From Isoetes engelmannii (lineage: Eukaryota; Streptophyta; Lycopodiopsida; Isoetales; Isoetaceae), in NCBI GenBank assembly GCA_011763485.2, contig JAANSK020280379.1, forward strand, positions 2,221 to 31,975: 29,755 bases of DNA. Reading direction: 5' to 3'. Below are positions 1 through 8,572 of this stretch, in pieces. The position numbers and the translations under genes were made by a program. The number at the start of each line of letters is the position of its first letter. The first letter of the stretch is position 1. The notes beneath the pieces were generated by a model. That model made no database searches, had not been told where the DNA came from, and saw nothing but the letters and a program-made list of their open reading frames with translations.

Positions 1-533
1 TAGGCCAGACCCCCAGACTTATCTTGCGGAGACCGAACGGGTCTTTAACGCGAGAAGTTCATATCTAGTATAATACAAGTTGGTTCAGAAGCCCACAAGA
101 TAGCAGCACATGAGCCTTGCCAAGGCTCTGCTTGCCCAGGAGATCCGCCAGATGACGGCCACACCGGGGATCACACCATGGTTGTTGGGTGATTGCATTT
201 TTGGTTTTCCTGTTTGTGCAGTTGCAAATTTGCCTTTTCTTTTCTCTTTGTTGAGCATATGTTGTGGTGGTGATGCTTTGTTGCAGGTTACTAATGGAGA
301 GCAACGGAAATGCCCAGGGTGAGAGTAGTCACTGTGTGCTGAGCCTGGATCCCTCTTTGATAAGCTCTAGAATTGATGCCTCTAGGCCAGACCCCCAGAC
401 TTATCTTGCGGAGACCGAACGGGTCTTTAACGCGAGAAGTTCATATCTAGTATAATACAGGTTGGTTCAGAAGCCCACAAGATAGCAGCACATGAGCCTT
501 GCCAAGGCTCTGCTTGCCCAGGAGATCCGCCAG
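1..533 (+). repeat. Direct duplication of a 151-bp segment (1-151 and 383-533)
   Basis: Bases 1-151 recur at 383-533 with offset 382 and essentially one difference seen by eye (ATACAAG versus ATACAGG). After the repeat the two copies diverge: the first runs into a T-rich intron-like stretch (180-286), the second continues into the end of an open frame at 581. The window begins inside the first copy, so the array may extend further left. The low divergence suggests a recent duplication of an already broken terminal exon, because both copies carry the same two in-frame stops. Confidence 0.93.
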
Positions 534-581
534 CTTGACGCCGTCATCAGGTGGGCCGCCTCTGGGGAGCCTGCGAACTAG
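287..581 (+). pseudogene. Terminal exon of an unrecognised gene, broken by two in-frame stops (copy 1)
   Basis: A plausible 3' splice site (TTTGTTGCAG at 277-286, after a T-rich tract) precedes an open frame beginning near ATG 294 (MESNGNAQGES). The same frame runs through TAA at 453-455 and TAG at 483-485 and resumes as HMSLAKALLAQEIRQLDAV, ending at TAG 579-581. Codon-like order continues on both sides of each stop, which suggests an older longer protein. A diverged homologue lies on the minus strand at 5666-6032. I do not recognise the family; no catalytic motif is visible. The C-terminal part looks helical with alternating Leu/Ile and charged residues. A 151-bp part is duplicated upstream at 1-151. 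It could instead be a functional short exon that uses a frame I have not resolved. Confidence 0.55.
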
Positions 582-966
582 AGTTGTGGCTTGCTATTGT
601 TGTATGTACTGCTTTGTTTTTGCTGTGTCATGTGTGTGGCATTGCTGGCACGTGTGGACCATTTATGTCATGAATGTACAGTAGTGTTTATCCTCAGCGG
701 GTGTACTCTACTTTGAAGTTCATTGGATGTTGTATGTTTCATGCTCTTGTTACTAACACTTGTAGCATTTCAGTGGGCTGCGGCCCCTAAGCATAAGAGT
801 GGTCCCATTTCCTGGAATATCCTTTATGCCTGGATGAGCATTAGCATTGCATTGGAGTCCAATTCCCCAGGCTCACTAATAGCTTCTTATTTGTGCGCTG
901 CAGAGTATTGTGTTCATAGTGGCATCCACTATGTATCGGGATGCTCAAATGCATGTCAATGACTGT
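582..966. other. Spacer after the broken exon, no gene seen
   Basis: The first part (582-700) is GT-rich and could be the 3' untranslated tail of the broken exon. Short reading frames here lack any recognisable motif. Confidence 0.5.
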
Positions 967-1159
967 TTGCAACTTGGAGTGGCAGTCAATGGCAGGTGTC
1001 TGATTGTCCATATGCATAGGCATGTTTGAATTGCTCTCATTCATCGTGGCGTGATCTATTGTAGGGATCATCAGGTCCATACCATTGATTGTTGCCACTT
1101 GGAGTGGCAGTCAGTGGCACGGGCCTGATCACCCCTATGCGTAGGCATGTTGGAATTGC
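967..1159. repeat. Direct duplication of a 68-bp segment (967-1034 and 1092-1159)
   Basis: Both copies share CTTGGAGTGGCAGTCA, then TATGC-TAGGCATGTT and end in GAATTGC; offset 125. Divergence is perhaps 15 percent, so this is an older duplication than the one at the window start. No coding sense was seen. Confidence 0.85.
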
Positions 1160-1948
1160 AACAAATTGGAGGTTCCTTGGGTGAGTTGTGGGCATTGGAT
1201 TAGAACTGGGGTTTGATTCCCCAGGCTCATGTCACGTTGCAATGTTGCGGTTGTACTTCAATTCTGCAATACTGTACTGTATGTAGGCAGGCATGCTTTT
1301 ATACGAGCCTAACCAATCCCAGGTCTTTGGGCACCCCCTTTAAAAGCGGGTCAACATGGGGCCATTTGACCCCATAAAGACTTGAAAAGGGCGTACAGGA
1401 TCCGTGGAGAGAGAATATCCCATCAATTATGCCACAATCCAAAAGCCAAGAAAAAATAATACACGCTCAAGCAATAATACACGCTCGAGCCAAAAGGCCT
1501 AAAATACAAACTCATTTGCCTAGATCTATTTTGGATGGTCGCGCAGATTCCAATTGGATGGTAGCAATGGCATTTGTCGGATTCGCAATATCCATGTGAG
1601 TGAAACTTAAAATTTATTGGCTCGCTTGCATTCTCAACTTTGTTTAGCTCTGCTGAATCAGAGAATGAGCTGATCATCATACGAAATTTTCCTGGATTTC
1701 ACAAAAGAAACAAAGATATTATGCAGATATGTCCTGACTCCAATGCTTTTGCATAGCGTAGAATTTCTTCTCTCCCCTTTTCCATGTTTTTTTCTTTGCC
1801 AATGTCTGGGGAACGTCAAAACTTTATGGGAGCTCAAGGTATAAATTCAGGCTTCTGTTTCGATGTGTCAAAGTCAGATTCAGATCCAGTATGAGGGCCG
1901 TTCATAAGGTAGGAAAATTCTGTATATGGATCTTTTAGGTCACAAGAC
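1160..1948. other. Spacer with a small 18-bp tandem repeat
   Basis: Apart from the T-arm-like hairpin, the only structure seen is an 18-bp unit repeated twice at 1455-1490 (AATAATACACGCTCAAGC, then one A-to-G change). No gene is supported here. Confidence 0.5.
1207..1223 (+). other. tRNA T-arm-like hairpin, B-box-like
   Basis: TGGGG-TTTGATT-CCCCA forms a perfect 5-bp stem with a 7-nt loop, the geometry of a tRNA T-arm. I could not pair a 7-bp acceptor stem or place D and anticodon arms around it, so this is not called a tRNA gene. It is one of several such hairpins in the window. Confidence 0.4.
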
Positions 1949-2185
1949 ATGCAGATTTCAATAAAATTTGCCCTAGACGTAGGTGTTTATTGTGCTGCAG
2001 GCCTTGATAGAGAAAACTTAGATTTTTACAAGCTAGACGCAAAATATAGTGATGCTAGAAGACCTCATGCAGTTCATACACCACAAATGATAATCTATGA
2101 TGCAGAGCATTTTCTATCTGTGCAGACATACCAACACCTTGAGAAGCTTGGATATTCTATCTGTGCAGACATACCAACATCTTGA
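1949..2185 (+). CDS. Hypothetical 78-residue reading frame, weak
   Basis: ATG 1949 opens a 78-codon frame with mixed composition (FALDVGVYCAAGLDRENLDF near the start). Its C-terminal part crosses a 43-bp tandem duplication (2112-2190). No domain or signal peptide is recognised and no regulatory context supports it. A CTGCAG at about 1995-2000 could be a splice acceptor, in which case this is an internal exon. It may equally be a chance frame in spacer. Confidence 0.15.
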   Translation: MQISIKFALDVGVYCAAGLDRENLDFYKLDAKYSDARRPHAVHTPQMIIYDAEHFLSVQTYQHLEKLGYSICADIPTS

Positions 2186-2190
2186 AGCTA
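2112..2190 (+). repeat. 43-bp tandem duplication
   Basis: The motif TTCTATCTGTGCAGACATAC begins at 2112 and again at 2155 and is followed in both by CAACA-CTTGA. The second copy is slightly truncated. Confidence 0.9.
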
Positions 2191-2199
2191 AAATTTTTG

Positions 2200-3037
2200 A
2201 TGTGTGCAACAAAATGGAGAAGACCAGTATTAACGTAGATGCTAGTCCAAATAGTTTGGATATTTCTGGCTAAGTTAATTCAACAGATCAAATGGTGATT
2301 CTCTAGTAGCTTGACTTGTATGCAATTCACATACTGTTGAAGAAGGCTTGAATGAAATCTAGAAGATCATTCCTATTTCATACATTGTAAACAAACAACA
2401 ATTTTGTCTTGCATTTAGGCCTAATCCCCAAAATCTGATGCAAATCATGATAACCTGTATACGAATTCTTGAATGAATGTGCTTTCTATACTGCAAGAAT
2501 TTCTTTGCATCTATTTTTCTTGATTGGATGGTATGCCTTATTTGCTACAGCTTGAAGTTCAGGATGCTCATGTTATCAATACTGAGCTACTACATAACAA
2601 ATTTCTGGATATTGAGACTGATATGCAGCAAATTCTCTTCAGGTCAACAAAAACGAATGTGAAAAGCATGTATTTTGTTTTTCTTAGCATATGCATTTTT
2701 ACGCCATGCAACTCTGGATTTATGGGTTCAACTCCCATGTATTTTGAACTGACAGAAATTTACGATGGTGCACATGTTGAAGAGGAGGTCTCAAAGAAAA
2801 CACACACAGTAGGTATCTCTTGCACCATTTGTAACTGATATAAATCCCCCCTGCCGCCGCGCTAAAGTTCTTAGATGTGTAATTAGATTGCATGAGAATG
2901 ATGGAACGATGCCATATTTACCCAATAATGATGAAAATGATGGAACTCATATCCAATGATGCATTCTATTTTTCATGAATGGCTTCAATCCAATTCTCTT
3001 GCTACTTGACAACCAAAAACCCAAGTACAATAAAATC
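2200..3037. other. Spacer downstream of the kinase gene, weak reading frame only
   Basis: A 104-codon plus-strand frame at 2524-2838 begins with a possible helical stretch (LEVQDAHVINTELLHNKF) but has no recognisable motif and later turns hydrophobic. The last part (2840-3037) should hold the 3' untranslated region of the minus-strand kinase gene; no canonical AATAAA on the minus strand was found, only an A-rich variant near 2966-2974. Confidence 0.4.
2722..2738 (+). other. tRNA T-arm-like hairpin, B-box-like
   Basis: ATGGG-TTCAACT-CCCAT is a perfect 5-bp stem with a 7-nt loop carrying the TTC(A/G)A signature of a T-loop. No acceptor stem or other arms could be placed. Confidence 0.4.
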
Positions 3038-4789
3038 TCACCTTCCTCCTAAAAGATGACTTGAAGCTTTGCTGGAAGAACTATTTGTAGAATAACCTGT
3101 AGATTGTGATGTGGTTGAAGATGAAGTAGCATGGCCAAAAGACAGATTGACTATTGGTTTTGAAGTGGGCACATCAGGAAGTGGAACTTCTCCATTAAGG
3201 ATGAGGCAACATCTTCTTGAGCTTGGTCTTAATTCTGCATCAGGATGACTACATAGCATACCAAGGGACAACACGAGCAACACTTGTTTATGGTCATAAT
3301 CACTTTCAAGCCGTGAATCAACAACACTCAATAAATCACCACGTTCGTGAGCATCCCAAACAAATTCCCAGAGAAAAACATCATCTGAAGTCATTTGAAG
3401 CACACCCCTTCCACATGCAATTTCCAGCAAAAGAATCCCAAAGCTATAAACATCAGATTTCTCATTGGCTTTGCCCATGTAGGCTAATTCTGGAGCAATG
3501 TACCCCCTAGTGCCTGCTTGTGTCATGGTTTGTTGGGACTTGGCATTTTCCATGAGTTTGGCTAGTCCGAAATCTCCTAAACGGGCCATGAATGTAGAAT
3601 CCAGAAGGACATTAGCAGCCTTGATATCCCTATGCAAAATTCTTCTCTCCCATCCTCCATGTAAGTAAGCCAATCCCTCTGCCACATCTTTTACTATTTC
3701 AAATCTCTGATTCCATGCCAAGAACTTGTCAGACAGATATTGGTCTAAGCTCCCATTTTGCATATAATCATAGACCAACATCAATTTTTCTCCTTCATGA
3801 CACCATCCCTTCAAACTCACTAAATTTTTATGCCTTACCTGTCCAATCACAGATACTTCTGCCAAAAACTGGTTAAGGCCATGTTTGGAAGCCTGTGACA
3901 TGATCTTAACAGCCACCATAGATCCATCGTTTGGCAATACTCCTTTGTATACTTTACCAAATCCTCCTTCACCCAAGAGCTGGCTGAAATCTTTGGTAGC
4001 ATCACTGAGATAAGAGTATGTGAATTGCCGGACTGCTGTTTCTCCGATTTTGGCTTCCCAATCCTCAGAATTACTTTTCCTCCTGTTCTTGGCCCTTTTG
4101 ATGCAGCAAAAAACTATAAGCCCAGCAAGAATCACTACTATTACTCCACATACTGCTGCGACGATGATGATAGTAGAATTTTTGCCAGAAGAAGAAGTGG
4201 GAGACGAATTTGGAGACCCACTTCCCAGATTTGGAGGTGGGGGGTTATTTCCGGCGTTCAAGGATGGAGATGGTGCAGGGCTTATGGTAAGAGTGACAAA
4301 TTCTACAAACCCAGAAAGAAAAAAAACGGAAAAGGGATCAATAACCTAATATAAACACTGCAGCGAAACTAGATCTGAAGAATACTTACCCAAACTCTCA
4401 AATGCACCGGTTTCATAACGCAGGTAACAACTGTAGGACGTGTAATTCCGTCGCATCCTTGCCCCCGTCGCCAGAGGAGCATATTTCCGTATAGTGTCAT
4501 TTGCACTGGTAAGGCAGTCCAAACACAGATCATTGGTTGCGCTGTTACACTGGCCATAGCCATACACAACGTTATTGCCTTGGCCATACAGATAAGCCTT
4601 CTGCCTTGGATTGGCAGGGGGGGTGTCTTCCTTTAGGCCTTGTATCAGGACATCCAAGTTTTTAAGAAATTGGCTGCCTTCCGTTGTATTTGCTGTGCTA
4701 TAATAAACCAAATTTGATTCATTGTACTGCGCTATTGCTGCCGGAATGAAGATGGAGATGAATGCGCAGAGAATTGGCAAAGGCGCCAT
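3038..4789 (-). CDS. Cysteine-rich (DUF26/Gnk2) receptor-like serine/threonine kinase, two exons
   Basis: Exon 1 is 4789-4390, exon 2 is 4302-3038, with an 87-bp intron 4389-4303 (donor G|GTAAGT, acceptor TTTGTAG|AA after a T-rich tract). Joined length is 1665 nt, in frame, giving 554 residues. ATG 4789 was chosen because it starts a signal peptide (1-20, cleavage near AIA|Q); an upstream in-frame ATG at 4870 would bury it. Residues about 22-133 form one Gnk2 domain with C81-X7-C89-X2-C92 and C121 in SCYLRYE. A Pro/Ser stalk (142-175) leads to a membrane span (178-201). The kinase has GEGGFG (244-249), VAVK Lys266, alphaC Glu282, HRD Asp359 in HRDIKAANVLL (RD type), DFG Asp377, APE 403-405 and DVYSFG Asp417, so it looks active. 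A Ser/Thr-rich tail follows. By family it should sit in the plasma membrane and signal from the apoplast; the ligand is unknown. Kinase motifs also resemble L-type lectin kinases, but the ectodomain decides. Confidence 0.93.
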
Positions 4790-4950
4790 TTCATTTGGGC
4801 TTGTTTGCTTCTGGTATATTGATACTCTAATAAGCATTACATTGCCGCCTTTGTGGAATTCTTCTTTCACATAGGCCGGCCTGCAAAGGACTTTTTTTCT
4901 TTTTTTTAATTCAAAACGTGTAAGGGTTATTTTTTACTATATTGGTGTCT

Positions 4951-4958
4951 TATATTTT
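4951..4958 (-). promoter_or_regulatory. Possible TATA box of the receptor kinase gene
   Basis: The minus strand reads AAAATATA here, about 162 bp upstream of the chosen ATG, giving a plausible 5' leader of roughly 130 nt. A CCAAT sequence lies just downstream on the same strand. AT-rich context makes chance matches easy. Confidence 0.3.
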
Positions 4959-4979
4959 ACCCATTTTGAAAGAATTCTT

Positions 4980-5032
4980 TATCCTTATCGCTCATCTATC
5001 CTTATCGCTCATTACTGGCCATTGATGGCCAG
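4980..5032. repeat. 17-bp tandem duplication followed by a perfect 8-bp hairpin
   Basis: TATCCTTATCGCTCATC (4980-4996) is repeated at 4997-5013 with one change at the last base. It is followed by CTGGCCAT-TG-ATGGCCAG (5015-5032), a perfect 8-bp inverted repeat with a 2-nt centre. It lies between the kinase core promoter and its W-box cluster. Confidence 0.85.
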
Positions 5033-5142
5033 GATATTCCAATAAAGATTCCCTCTAGGGGAACCTCAGCCGTCCGTGCGAAATGAGATTGTCCCGAATC
5101 CCATTTTCCACCTAGGACTATGATTATGTGCAATGGTACGAA

Positions 5143-5177
5143 AGTCAACCATGTGGTCAACAGCTCAGTCAAGTCAA
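5143..5177 (-). promoter_or_regulatory. Cluster of four WRKY W-boxes upstream of the receptor kinase
   Basis: On the minus strand, the strand of the kinase gene, TTGAC(C/T) occurs four times: 5143-5148 (TTGACT), 5155-5160 (TTGACC), 5167-5172 (TTGACT) and 5172-5177 (TTGACT). Start spacings are 12, 12 and 5 bp. They lie about 355-390 bp upstream of ATG 4789. Clustered W-boxes are known binding sites for WRKY factors in promoters of defence-induced genes, including many Gnk2-type receptor kinases in flowering plants. Function here is inferred. Confidence 0.6.
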
Positions 5178-5255
5178 CATGCACGCAGGAGAACGATTAT
5201 CTGCCACCTGTCCCTAAGCTCTATTGTATGAAACATGAGAACATGAACAACAGCA

Positions 5256-5308
5256 AGGAGCAGGGGGAATCGAACCCCCTCCGCTGTGCGGATACCAAGC
5301 ATGCTCCT
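5256..5308 (-). other. 53-nt tRNA-like structure with pol III A- and B-box-like motifs
   Basis: On the minus strand, AGGAGCA (5308-5302) pairs perfectly with TGCTCCT (5262-5256) as a 7-bp acceptor-like stem. It encloses a T-arm GGGGG-TTCGATT-CCCCC (5279-5263) and a hairpin TCCGC-ACA-GCGGA (5292-5280). There is no room for a full D arm plus anticodon arm. A box-A-like TAGGCCGTGG lies at about 5318-5309, just before the fold, and GGTTCGATTCC matches box B. It is most likely a tRNA-derived SINE head or a tRNA relic. Confidence 0.5.
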
Positions 5309-5665
5309 CCACGGCCTAATGCCGGGGGGCTGTTCCCATGCAACATGCAGACAAAGAAGATGCTATTCACACTGAAGTATGTACAAAGAGGTATGCAGTT
5401 TTTTTTGCCATTTTCATTTATAGAGATTCTTTTTTTTCAGGTTTTTTCAAAGAGCGTATGCACAAACAGCAGACAAAACATGAAGTCATCTCTCAACAAC
5501 TCTTTTTTCATCCTTGCAAACATGATTCCAAACACACAAATCAAAGACACTACTCCTGCAACAGTAAGCACACACTAACATGAACACGACCACCACACAC
5601 AGTCACAAGAACACAAGCAGTCACAAATACACCTAGTTGTACCTAAGGTGAAGAGCAGCGGCATG
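5309..5665. other. Spacer, possible 3' tail of the minus-strand broken exon
   Basis: CA-rich on the plus strand (GT-rich on the minus strand), like the region after the homologous exon near the window start. A plus-strand frame (5120-5578) crosses the tRNA-like fold and the W-boxes and is regarded as chance. Confidence 0.4.
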
Positions 5666-6032
5666 TCACCGCTGCAGAGCGTCAATTCTCCTGAGTTCCC
5701 TCACCAAAATCCCCCTGGCGAGACTCATATGGGCACGTAGGGCATTCCTCTATTCATGATTGACATGAATCGTCTCCCATTCTACGGCAGCTAATGCTTG
5801 TTCAAGTGCATAGAACGAACAGCCTGTGGGAAGGCAGAAGAATGTGGAGGAAACAAGGGCAACAGATGAGGAGGCTGAGGTGCATGCACTTCTCGAGCTG
5901 ACTGTAAAGGCATAGGAGCAGGAGGCCTAGACACTGCATATGATGTGACCCCATCGTCACTACTGTCCGTGAGATCAATCACCTCACAAACAATAGCATG
6001 GCCATTTGCTTCAGGCATGGGAACAGGCATAC
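5666..6032 (-). pseudogene. Diverged copy 2 of the unrecognised terminal exon, with a SIM-like motif
   Basis: A 3' splice site (GTTTGCAG, minus strand, ending at 6033) precedes MPEANGHAIVCEVIDLTDSS, which parallels MESNGNAQ...VLSLDPS of the copy at 287-581. The frame then reads through a Pro/His/Leu-rich segment to TAG at 5791-5793. In another frame a helical stretch (ALEQALAAVEWETIHV) leads to a TAG and then HMSLARGILVRELRRIDALQR, ending TGA at 5668-5666, which matches HMSLAKALLAQEIRQLDAV of copy 1. A pyrimidine-rich tract ending CTTCCCACAG (minus strand) could be an acceptor that reconciles the two frames. VIDLTDSSDD fits a SUMO-interacting motif (hydrophobic core plus acidic/serine tail). 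At least one nonsense codon remains, so it is called a pseudogene; the gene family is not recognised. Confidence 0.5.
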
Positions 6033-6780
6033 CTGCAAACCTACAAGTACATCATCTGCAACAACAAAGAAACTAGAAACCACAAAACAACAACATGTTG
6101 TAAACAATTCACATGAAGAGCAACAACCAGCTAATATATTCACTTAATCTTTTGCATGACCCAAATCCTATATTCCACGTCAGCAATATACGGTTTGCAA
6201 TACAAATACTTACGCAAAACCATTAACTTTCTTATGTTATCCCGTACCTTTTTAATGTCGTGGGAACCTTATCCCTTGATTTGAAGAATCTGATTGAACT
6301 TCATCAATTCAATTCTTGTTCTATCTGTAGCAAGGACTTTTTGGGTTGCTTGCAGGGTGCTGGAGGTGATGAAATAGGAATATCTAGCATAATAATAGGG
6401 GTTTGTGATATTTTGCAATAGTTAGACCTATGAAACATGCAATACTTCTGGGTTTTCTGCTTCTATGTTTCTAATAAAACTAGACATGCAGGGCTTGAGA
6501 GGTTTTCTATTTACTAGCAGGGCAAAAATGGTCGCGTCTAGAAGCAGTGGTTTTGTCCCTGGACGATCTATCCAGACCATTTTTTGTAAGGATACCCCAC
6601 CCTACCTTCCTGCATACCCAGGCGATCTCCTGTCTGCGCTTTTATTCATCTCTGAAATGCCTGGCTATGTTTGAATAGGGATAGGTTCAATACTGCATAC
6701 ATTTTATACGTAAAACGTATTTTTCGTTTGATACACAAATGTTCTGACGTATAACACGTAAAAAAATATGTCAGATTAGA
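6033..6780. other. AT-rich spacer, nothing recognised
   Basis: Could contain upstream intron sequence of the copy-2 exon. Short frames show no motif. From about 6690 it becomes rich in CGTA/CGTT words leading into the repeat array. Confidence 0.4.
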
Positions 6781-6800
6781 ACTCCGACGTCGAAATTTTT

Positions 6801-7056
6801 TCGAGCACCCAAAAGCCGAATTTCGTGCACTCGAAGATGTTTTCATGCACTCGAAACTGAAAATTCACGTGCGCGAACAAGATTTATATTCGGGCACGCG
6901 GAATTAATACTTCACGTGCCTGAAGCTTTTTTCGCGCACGCGTTTTTTAGTTTTCGAGCACCCAAAAAAATTTAAATTTCGAGTGCGCGAAATCAAGACT
7001 TCGAGTTCGGGAAAGCGTTTTTGCGTGCACGAAATTCCGTTTTTGCGCACGGGAAA
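6801..7056. repeat. CpG-rich array of twelve ~22-bp degenerate units, with 89-bp higher-order period
   Basis: A core resembling TTCG-N-GCAC-N-CGAAA begins at 6801, 6823, 6843, 6865, 6890, 6912, 6932, 6954, 6979, 7001, 7022 and 7044. Spacings are 22, 20, 22, 25, 22, 20, 22, 25, 22, 21, 22. The pattern 22-20-22-25 occurs twice, so four units make an 89-bp higher-order unit. The core is close to palindromic (for example TTCGTGCACTCGAA). CpG is dense here against AT-rich flanks. No coding function is suggested. Confidence 0.85.
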
Positions 7057-7413
7057 TTTTCTTGTTATTTAAGCATATTGTGTTTTGCAAAAAATGAGTT
7101 TGCGCCCTTGTTTCTCGTTGTTTTAACAATCCATCTATACTTTTCGTCTCAATTATTTGTATAAAATTCAATTCTCACAACAACTCTACACTTTTCTGGA
7201 CAATTTTTTTAGACAAGACAATTTTCTATGTTTAGCTTGCATGAATATCTAATAACGAACCATGCAGATGAAGCTCCACAAGTTAGATGATCCAACCCGA
7301 CCAGCCGTCCATCTGACACACTACTGTCATCGACCCTAGTGCCCTGAGAACCGACGGGAACCTTGTTACATCTAAGTGCATCGTTTCACTACTTCAAACG
7401 CGAATAGGTCATC

Positions 7414-7557
7414 AGAATTCAGCCTGAAGTTCTGGCGGAGATTCTCCATCAATTGCAACAGTGAGGCGTAACTATGGTACGCACTGTGTGCACACGACAG
7501 TTACGTCTCACTATCGCAATCGATAGAGAATCATGGCCAGCACTGGAGGTTAATTCT
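7414..7557. repeat. Long imperfect hairpin (about 59-bp stem, 25-nt loop)
   Basis: Arms 7414-7473 and 7499-7557 are complementary at about 47 of 60 positions with one bulge. The best blocks are AGTGAG-CGTAACT near the loop and GATTCTC further out. The loop contains the palindrome GTGTGCACAC. No target-site duplication was found. It could be a miniature foldback element or a small-RNA precursor. Confidence 0.75.
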
Positions 7558-8572
7558 TGGAAGGGGAAATTTCATTGATTGTTTAAGAAATTTTTACAGT
7601 TTTAGAACAACCGACTTTAAAAAGACATAACTTGGATTTATGGATGCTAAAATCATGAAATTTATTTTGAATGAAAGACGAATATCAGGGAAATAATGCA
7701 AAATTTCAGATTTTTTGGAGATATGGTTTGCATATGGGGCATAGCTAAACTTGTCAACTTGAGACACTGAAATTTCAGTGTTTATAGCAGGGATTTTGCG
7801 CAAAAATAAAAAAATTAGCATGAAACAAGTAGAATAGCATCTATTTGGACTTCATAACAATGGCATGGGTAGTATTACATCAGAATCCCAAAGGAAATAT
7901 GCAAATACATCAAGAAGTTGGAATGTTTTTTGTCTAGGCACGTCAAAGAATAAAATATGGAAGCCATTCTTCAAGTAGGAGCCCTAAACCGTTCCATTTT
8001 AATTAAATCGACCTTTTCTTTATAATCCAAATCCGACCTCCTTGTGTTATTTGTCTAGCAAAAACCTGTATATTGCTCCCCTCTTGCAATCTTGTCCCAT
8101 CCCAGCATACTAGGTGGTTTTTTGTTTGGAGTTTTGCTTGTTCATAGGTTTTTGGTGTGTGCTAAGAAATTTCGAGGTATCTGGCAGCCAAAACCGCCAA
8201 AATGGTGATTCTTGGCCTGAATTATAGTTAAGATTCTTGAAGAAAATTCCAGAAATATCCCACATGTCCATCCGAAAAAATAAGCCTTAGATATAAATAT
8301 GTTTCCACATGTGATTTTAATTGCTTATGTGCAGGTCCACGTGGCAGAGGAGGAGTGGTGGAAACAGGTAACTAGGCAGGTAAGGGGTAAATAAGCCAAA
8401 TTTCTTAAATTTTTAACTTGGGCACGATAATGGCTTTTGAAGGTCAAAACAAGGTCGAATTGAAAAATTTCAACGCCCAAATCACTTATTTTTTTGTGCT
8501 CTATCTGATGGAAAAAGAATTTTGGGAAAATGAGCACTTTTATTTTTTGGGGCAAAAAATGGTCAAAGATGG
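7558..8572. other. AT-rich spacer, nothing recognised
   Basis: No gene-like frame, repeat or RNA was identified. Stop-free runs are short or of low complexity. Confidence 0.5.

Noticed and set aside
3217-4354. Plus-strand frames at 3217-3510, 4020-4349 and 4025-4354
   Set aside because: They lie antisense to the kinase gene, whose motifs are complete.
4346-4870. Reading the Gnk2 exon as a separate secreted protein starting at 4870
   Set aside because: A GTAAGT donor at 4389 and a matching acceptor at 4303 join it in frame to the stalk, membrane span and kinase; the signal peptide starts at 4789. A retained-intron secreted isoform ending at 4346 remains possible but has no evidence.
5120-5578. 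Plus-strand 152-codon frame
   Set aside because: It runs antisense through the W-box cluster and the tRNA-like fold and has no protein motif.
6801-7056. CRISPR-like array
   Set aside because: Units are degenerate with no fixed repeat and unique spacer pattern, and the window is plant DNA.
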